A DNA stretch of 56,436 bases from an uncultured Bacilli bacterium (GTDB lineage: Bacteria > Bacillota_I > Bacilli_A > RF39 > UBA660), in assembly GCA_944363785.1 (NCBI GenBank), contig CALVVF010000010.1, forward strand, positions 1-56,436, written 5' to 3'. The notes beneath the pieces were generated by a model that worked only from the letters and a program-made list of their open reading frames with translations, was not told the origin of the DNA and ran no database searches. How positions within the stretch are numbered: position 1 is the first letter of the stretch; each line of letters starts with the position of its first letter. Shown in pieces: positions 51,973-56,436 of the stretch. The position numbers and the translations under genes are program-made.

Positions 51973-53079
51973 ATGAAGGAATTAATCAATAGTATTGGTA
52001 AAAAGAAATTGATCATGATTTTAGGTGGAACCGTTGGTGTGGTAATTTTGATCATTATTTGTCTTTTGTTATACAATGCTTTTTTTGTAAGTAATACTTA
52101 TTCTTCAGTAGAGAGTAAAATCGTGGATGCAGCAAAGGAATATTATAGTAAACATCAAAATTTGTTACCAAAGAGTCCTAATGATGAAGTTAGTGTAAAT
52201 AGTACTACTTTGACTTCTAGTGGTTATTTAGGAGATTTACAGGAAATGGTACCAGATGAGGGAGTTTCATGTACAGCAACAGTTACTGTTACTAATGTAA
52301 ATAATAATTATCGTTATGTTGCTAATTTAAAATGTGGAGATAAATATCAAACGGAAACATTTGTTGATCATGTTAGAAGTGTAGAACGAACTGTTGTTTC
52401 AGGACAAGGTTTGTATGATATGAATGGGGAACTTGTTTATCGTGGAGAGAATCCAAATAACTATGTTAAATTTGCAAATAGATTGTGGAGAATTGTTAAA
52501 TTTGAAAATGGTAGTCCGATGTTAATTATGGATGAGAAGTATGCTCGTTCTGTTTGGGATGATCGCTTTAATGCTGATCGTAATCGTAATGATGGAATTA
52601 ACGATTATAGTGTTAGTAGAGCTAATGATGCGCTTACGAACTTATATAATGGTGAAGATTTGTTTAGTGCAAGCGATAAATTGCTAATTGTAGCGCATGA
52701 TTTAGCTATTGGTAAACGAGGAGAGACTGTTCAGTATAATGATGGATCTGTTGAAAAGTCTCAAGTATTAGAGGATAGATATATTGGATTACTTCCATTG
52801 TATGATTATATTAATGTTAGTTTAGATGAGAATTGTAGTTCAGCAACGACTCAATCTTGTTCAAATTATAACTATTTGAATTTATTAGAATCTAGTTGGT
52901 GGCTATTGACAGGGGATAGTGATACAACTTATAAAGTTTATCGTGTAGATTCTAGTGGTATAATTGGTCTTACTAGAGCTTCTAGTAATTCTTATTTGAG
53001 ACCGGTTATTTATTTAGCTAAGGATGCTATTTATGTAGGTGGGGATGGTACTTTCGAGAATCCTTATCAAGTGAAGTAG
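51973..53079 (+). CDS. Membrane-anchored surface protein with pilin-like and DUF6273-like regions
   Basis: 368 residues. One membrane helix lies near residues 13-36 (LIMILGGTVGVVILIIICLLLY). Residues about 45-130 resemble the pseudopilin-type domain seen in gut Bacilli surface proteins (VDAAKEYYSKHQNLLP ... CTATVTVTNVNNNYRYVANLKCGD, with two cysteines). The C-terminal part (YVKFANRLWRIVKFENGSPMLIMDE ... YLRPVIYLAKDAIYVGGDGTFENPYQV) looks like DUF6273. AAGGAG ends 8 nt before the ATG at 51973. The function is unknown; an extracellular location is likely. Confidence 0.65.
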   Translation: MKELINSIGKKKLIMILGGTVGVVILIIICLLLYNAFFVSNTYSSVESKIVDAAKEYYSKHQNLLPKSPNDEVSVNSTTLTSSGYLGDLQEMVPDEGVSCTATVTVTNVNNNYRYVANLKCGDKYQTETFVDHVRSVERTVVSGQGLYDMNGELVYRGENPNNYVKFANRLWRIVKFENGSPMLIMDEKYARSVWDDRFNADRNRNDGINDYSVSRANDALTNLYNGEDLFSASDKLLIVAHDLAIGKRGETVQYNDGSVEKSQVLEDRYIGLLPLYDYINVSLDENCSSATTQSCSNYNYLNLLESSWWLLTGDSDTTYKVYRVDSSGIIGLTRASSNSYLRPVIYLAKDAIYVGGDGTFENPYQVK

Positions 53080-53086
53080 AATTAAG

Positions 53087-53135
53087 CGGATGAAAAGAAC
53101 TAAGGATCTTGTTCTTTAGTCCGTTTTATTATTGA
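53087..53135 (+). terminator. Terminator
   Basis: CGGA..AAAGAAC pairs with GTTCTTT..CCG, followed by TTTTATTATT. Confidence 0.55.
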
Positions 53136-53213
53136 TATTAAAATTTAAATAGATGTTATTTGTGAATTGTTTTCTATTTTTTTGAAATTTTAAATAAAAA
53201 GTGAAAAAAGTTC

Positions 53214-53242
53214 TTGCCAAACACTATATTTGCTGATAAAAT
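53214..53242 (+). promoter_or_regulatory. Promoter of tRNA-His
   Basis: TTGCCA (53214-53219), a 17-nt spacer and TAAAAT (53237-53242). Confidence 0.7.
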
Positions 53243-53257
53243 AAATAATGTATTTAT

Positions 53258-53334
53258 GGCGAATATGGTGAAGTGGTTAACACGCCAGATTGTGGCTCTG
53301 GTATGCGTGGGTTCGATCCCCACTATTCGCCCCA
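53258..53334 (+). tRNA. tRNA-His (anticodon GTG)
   Basis: G-1 pairs with C73, which is diagnostic for histidine tRNA. The acceptor GCGAATA pairs with TATTCGC, and CCA is encoded. The anticodon stem CCAGA/TCTGG encloses TTGTGGC, giving anticodon GTG. The T-loop is GGTTCGATCCC-like. Confidence 0.95.
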
Positions 53335-53340
53335 GATGGA

Positions 53341-53398
53341 TACTAAGTCGGAAGACTTGTTGATAGAAATCGATTCTTAGGAGTCGGTTTTTTTGTTT
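53341..53398 (+). terminator. Probable terminator after tRNA-His
   Basis: CTAAG..GACT..GAT pairs in part with ATC..CTTAG/AGTC, followed by GGTTTTTTTG. The exact pairing is ambiguous. Confidence 0.45.
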
Positions 53399-53433
53399 AT
53401 TTTTGTCATGATAGTGGAGTATGGAGTGATAGT

Positions 53434-54270
53434 ATGAAAGAAAAAGATTTAGATTCTAGTATGAATCCTTATCAGGAAAAACATAATTCTATAGGTTATA
53501 TAAAACGATCACAATGGGATATGGCAATTGGATTACAAGAAGTAGATAATTTGAAACCATCTAAGTACTTAGAACAAATATCAGAAAAAAATATTTTAGG
53601 TGAATTAACAATTGAAGAAGTAGAACAGAGTTTAAAAGAATACTACGTAGTAAAAGAAAAACAACATAATATTAATCATAATGAATTAGAATGTGATTTT
53701 GTTTCTATGAGAATTGTAGAACTATTAGAACAAGATAATTTTGAATTATCAGTAGATTATCTAAAATATATTCATCAATATCTATTTCAAGATGTTTATG
53801 AGTTTGCAGGAGAGTTTAGAAAGATTGATTTTTCAAAGCATGAAAAGATACTAAATAATGATTCAGTTGCCTATGGAGATTCTAAAGTATTAATAGAATC
53901 ACTAGAATATGATATTAGTTTAGAAAAGAATAAAAACTATAAAGATATGTCTATTGTAGATGTAATTAAAAATATTACTGATTTTTCTTCTAGTATATGG
54001 CAAGTACATCCTTTTAGAGAAGGAAATACTAGAACAACGGCAGTATTTATAGAAAAATATTTAATTCATTTAGGATATAATGTAGATAACTCATTGTTTA
54101 AAGATAAGTCAGTATATTTTAGAAATGCACTAGTTAGAAGTAATTATTTTAATAATTATTTAGACATCAAAGAAGATAAAAGTTATTTAATTAAATTTTA
54201 TGAGAATTTATTATTGGGTAAAAACAATAATTTACACTCAGAAGATTTAATTGTGAAAGAATTGTTTTAA
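53434..54270 (+). CDS. Fic family protein with N-terminal regulatory region
   Basis: 278 residues. The Fic core motif HPFREGNTRTT (H192) is intact. It transfers AMP or another phosphate-containing group to target hydroxyls. Residues about 25-75 (WDMAIGLQEVDNLKPSKYLEQ ... GELTIEEVEQSLKEYY) match the short N-terminal extension commonly seen in such Fic proteins and related to the VbhA antitoxin, which may inhibit activity. It sits between a tRNA and a type I restriction gene. The target is unknown. Confidence 0.85.
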   Translation: MKEKDLDSSMNPYQEKHNSIGYIKRSQWDMAIGLQEVDNLKPSKYLEQISEKNILGELTIEEVEQSLKEYYVVKEKQHNINHNELECDFVSMRIVELLEQDNFELSVDYLKYIHQYLFQDVYEFAGEFRKIDFSKHEKILNNDSVAYGDSKVLIESLEYDISLEKNKNYKDMSIVDVIKNITDFSSSIWQVHPFREGNTRTTAVFIEKYLIHLGYNVDNSLFKDKSVYFRNALVRSNYFNNYLDIKEDKSYLIKFYENLLLGKNNNLHSEDLIVKELF

Positions 54271-54300
54271 AGCAGGAATATTGTTCTGTTTTCTTTTAGG
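54271..54300 (+). terminator. Probable terminator of the fic gene
   Basis: AGCAG (54272-54276) pairs with CTGTT (one G-U) across GAATATTGTT, followed by TTCTTTT. Confidence 0.45.
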
Positions 54301-54361
54301 ACAACCGCATAGAAATAAATTTTAGTAAAAATTTAAGTAGTTTTATCATTTTAAGAACTAA

Positions 54362-54472
54362 ATTAGCATAAAAGATTTAGAAAATATAAAAAATGATATA
54401 AAATCAAGATTAGAAATTAATAGAATAGATATTGACACTTTTTATGCGGATGCCCTAGCTTTCTTTTTGTAA
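54362..54472 (+). pseudogene. 36-codon C-terminal gene fragment
   Basis: One frame reads ISIKDLENIKNDIKSR, then IDTFYADALAFFL and a stop. It has protein-like composition but no start or ribosome binding site, and is preceded by an in-frame stop. It looks like the leftover C-terminus of a lost gene; the family was not recognised. Confidence 0.35.
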
Positions 54473-54474
54473 TA

Positions 54475-54504
54475 CTGTCAAATTGTAATGTTTAATGCTA
54501 TAAT
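54475..54504 (+). promoter_or_regulatory. Promoter of hsdR
   Basis: CTGTCA (54475-54480), an 18-nt spacer and TATAAT (54499-54504) with TG at -14. Confidence 0.6.
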
Positions 54505-54538
54505 AAATTAGAAGTAAATTGAAGAAAGTGGTGTAGTA

Positions 54539-56436
54539 ATGGGAGTATATGAAAGTGAAGCAAAGCTGGAAGAAAAATTAATTGATCAACTGGTAAAGCA
54601 AGGATATAAAAAAGTTAAAATAGATACTGTAAAAGACTTAGAAAGAAATTTTAGAGAACAAATTAATGAACATAATAAATTTAGATTAGAAGAGAAGCCT
54701 TTAAGTGATAAAGAGTTTGAGCGATTAATGATAAAAATATCAGGTAAAGGTGTCTTTCAAAGTGCCAAAGAATTAAGACAATTGCAAGATATACAACGTG
54801 ATGATGGAACTATTGCTTATATAGAATTGTTTAATACCAGGGAGTGGTGTCAAAATATTTTTCAGGTTACTCATCAAACAACAGTGGAAGGAAAATATAC
54901 TAATAGATATGATGTAACGTTACTTATAAATGGATTACCTCTTGTTCAAATAGAGTTAAAACGTAGGGGAATGGATATGAAGGAAGCTTTTAATCAAATT
55001 AAAAGATATAAAAGACATTCCTATAGTGGATTATATAAATTTATTCAGTTATTTATTATTAGTAATGGTGTAGATACTAAATACTTTGCGAATGGTGATC
55101 AAGAATTAAATTATGGCTTCACTTTTTATTGGACAGATTTGAACAATGAAAGAATCAATAATTTAGAACATTTTTGCTTAACATTTTTGGATAGATGTCA
55201 AATAGGAAAAGTCATCGCTAGATATATGATTTTAAATCAAACAGAGAAAATGTTATTAGTAATGAGACCATACCAAATTTATGCTGTGGAAAACATTGTG
55301 TCAAGAGCTCTTGATACAAATAATAATGGTTATGTTTGGCATACAACTGGATCTGGTAAAACTATAACCTCATTTAAAACTAGTCAAATACTTGCTAAGG
55401 AACCATCTATTAATCAAGTCTTCTTTTTAGTAGATAGAAAAGACTTAGATAAACAAACTTTAGATGAATTTAATAAATTTAAGCCTGGTTGTGTTGATTT
55501 AACAAATAATACAGATAAATTGATAGAACAAATGAAGGATAGTACAAAAGATTTAATCGTAACAACGATTCAAAAGATGGCTAATGCTTGCTCTAATCCT
55601 AAATATGCACCTATTTTAGAAAAATATAAAGATTTAAAAACAGTATTTATTATAGATGAATGTCATAGATCACAATTTGGGGATATGCATAGGCAAATAT
55701 CTAAAACGTTTACAAATGCACAATATTTTGGATTTACTGGTACTCCAAGATTTAAAGAAAATCCATCACAAGATGGTAGAAGTACTGCAGATATATTCGA
55801 AAAATGTCTTCACACTTATCTTATTAAAGATGCTATAAAAGATGGTAATGTTTTAGGTTTTTCTGTAGATTATATGAAGTTTGTTGACTTAAACTCTTCA
55901 CAAACTGAAGAAGATGTAATGGTTGAAGGTATAGATACGGAAGAAGTATTTATGGCTGATGATAGGATTAGATTAATTGCTCAGGATATTATTGATCATC
56001 ATAATTCTAAAACTCGTGATAGAAAATATAATGCATTATTTACGGTATCTTCTATACCATTATTAGTAAAGTATTATAATATGTTTAAAATTTTGAATCA
56101 TGATTTAAAGATTGGAGCAATATTCACTTATGGTGCTAATGAAGATTTAGATAATAATCCGGAACATTCCAGAGAATCTTTAGATAAAATAATAGATGAT
56201 TATAATGAAATGTATAATACGAATTTTTCATCTAGCACCTTTGATGCTTATTTTAGAGATATTTGCAAAAAAATAAAGAATACGGAAATAGATATCGTTA
56301 TTGTTGTTAATATGTTATTAACTGGCTTTGATGCTAAAAGATTGAATACCTTATATGTTGATAAAAGTTTAAAATATCATGACTTAATACAAGCTTTTTC
56401 AAGAACAAATAGAGTGGAGTCAGAAACTAAACCTTT
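54539..56436 (+). CDS. hsdR: Type I restriction enzyme R subunit HsdR (partial, runs off the window)
   Basis: 632 codons are open to the window edge; the C-terminus is missing. The N-terminal nuclease has D125 (RYDVTLL) and E139-L-K141 (QIELKRR). The translocase shows Walker A TTGSGKT (about 269-274), DECH (373-376) in FIIDECHRSQFG, FTGTPRF and QAFSRTNR. HsdR cleaves and translocates DNA as part of an HsdRMS complex. hsdM/hsdS are not in the window and would be expected downstream. Confidence 0.93.
   Translation, partial: MGVYESEAKLEEKLIDQLVKQGYKKVKIDTVKDLERNFREQINEHNKFRLEEKPLSDKEFERLMIKISGKGVFQSAKELRQLQDIQRDDGTIAYIELFNTREWCQNIFQVTHQTTVEGKYTNRYDVTLLINGLPLVQIELKRRGMDMKEAFNQIKRYKRHSYSGLYKFIQLFIISNGVDTKYFANGDQELNYGFTFYWTDLNNERINNLEHFCLTFLDRCQIGKVIARYMILNQTEKMLLVMRPYQIYAVENIVSRALDTNNNGYVWHTTGSGKTITSFKTSQILAKEPSINQVFFLVDRKDLDKQTLDEFNKFKPGCVDLTNNTDKLIEQMKDSTKDLIVTTIQKMANACSNPKYAPILEKYKDLKTVFIIDECHRSQFGDMHRQISKTFTNAQYFGFTGTPRFKENPSQDGRSTADIFEKCLHTYLIKDAIKDGNVLGFSVDYMKFVDLNSSQTEEDVMVEGIDTEEVFMADDRIRLIAQDIIDHHNSKTRDRKYNALFTVSSIPLLVKYYNMFKILNHDLKIGAIFTYGANEDLDNNPEHSRESLDKIIDDYNEMYNTNFSSSTFDAYFRDICKKIKNTEIDIVIVVNMLLTGFDAKRLNTLYVDKSLKYHDLIQAFSRTNRVESETKP

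Overview
The window is low-GC, AT-rich DNA from a spore-forming, fermentative member of the Bacilli/Erysipelotrichia-like Firmicutes, most likely a gut anaerobe. Supporting signs are pyruvate formate-lyase plus its activase, pyruvate:ferredoxin oxidoreductase, a T-box leader, strong AAGGAGG-type ribosome binding sites, and sporulation genes (SpoVS, CotJ-type coat proteins, a YjcZ-like 51-residue protein, collagen-like surface proteins). The exact lineage cannot be fixed from sequence alone. No CRISPR array, insertion sequence, rRNA or intact prophage was seen.

Layout. 0-8 kb: tRNA-Leu, an HD phosphohydrolase, a 0.9-kb stretch without a gene, then a NUDIX/SDR pair, two glycosyltransferases and a collagen-like protein. 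8-13.1 kb: a metal-homeostasis cassette (CadC-type ArsR sensor with two palindromic operators, HMA protein, Zn/Cd-type P-ATPase, CopA, CopZ-like protein) flanked by two outward-lying collagen-like genes. 13.7-18 kb: pflB-pflA, then a small membrane protein and a HExxH metalloprotease-like ORF that may be two halves of one frameshifted gene. 18-33.9 kb: housekeeping genes (RNA methyltransferase-like, RluA-type pseudouridine synthase, serS with an HD hydrolase under a serine T-box, spoVS, metallo-hydrolase, NUDIX, phosphodiester glycosidase, nifJ, degV, recG).

Two compact transcription units without a reading frame flank recG. One lies on the minus strand at about 31.65-31.79 kb, the other on the plus strand at about 34.03-34.16 kb. 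Each has its own near-consensus promoter, stable hairpins, a C-rich single-stranded linker, a possible 5-bp pseudoknot and an intrinsic terminator. They look like independent small RNAs.

34-41 kb is an accessory region with decayed genes (a winged-helix relic, a kinase-like pseudogene with two frameshifts) and two systems that stand out. The first is an XRE-like small protein followed by a TROVE/VWA-type (DUF2828-like) protein whose 5' leader carries two tandem hairpins. The hairpins share a 12-nt motif and differ by a compensatory base pair in the stem, so this is a candidate RNA-protein system. The second is a translationally coupled MutT + SRA-like/DUF3883 nuclease, a candidate modified-DNA restriction module.

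41-56.4 kb: rarA, a suppressor-of-fused protein, a TetR-controlled membrane operon, a MerR regulator with a classical 19-bp-spaced promoter that faces no obvious target, a lipase-like protein, a single-AAA Clp-like ATPase with a ~550-residue disordered N-terminus, a CotJA-CotJB fusion with CotJC, a pilin/DUF6273-like surface protein, tRNA-His, a Fic protein, and the first part of a type I restriction subunit HsdR that runs off the window.
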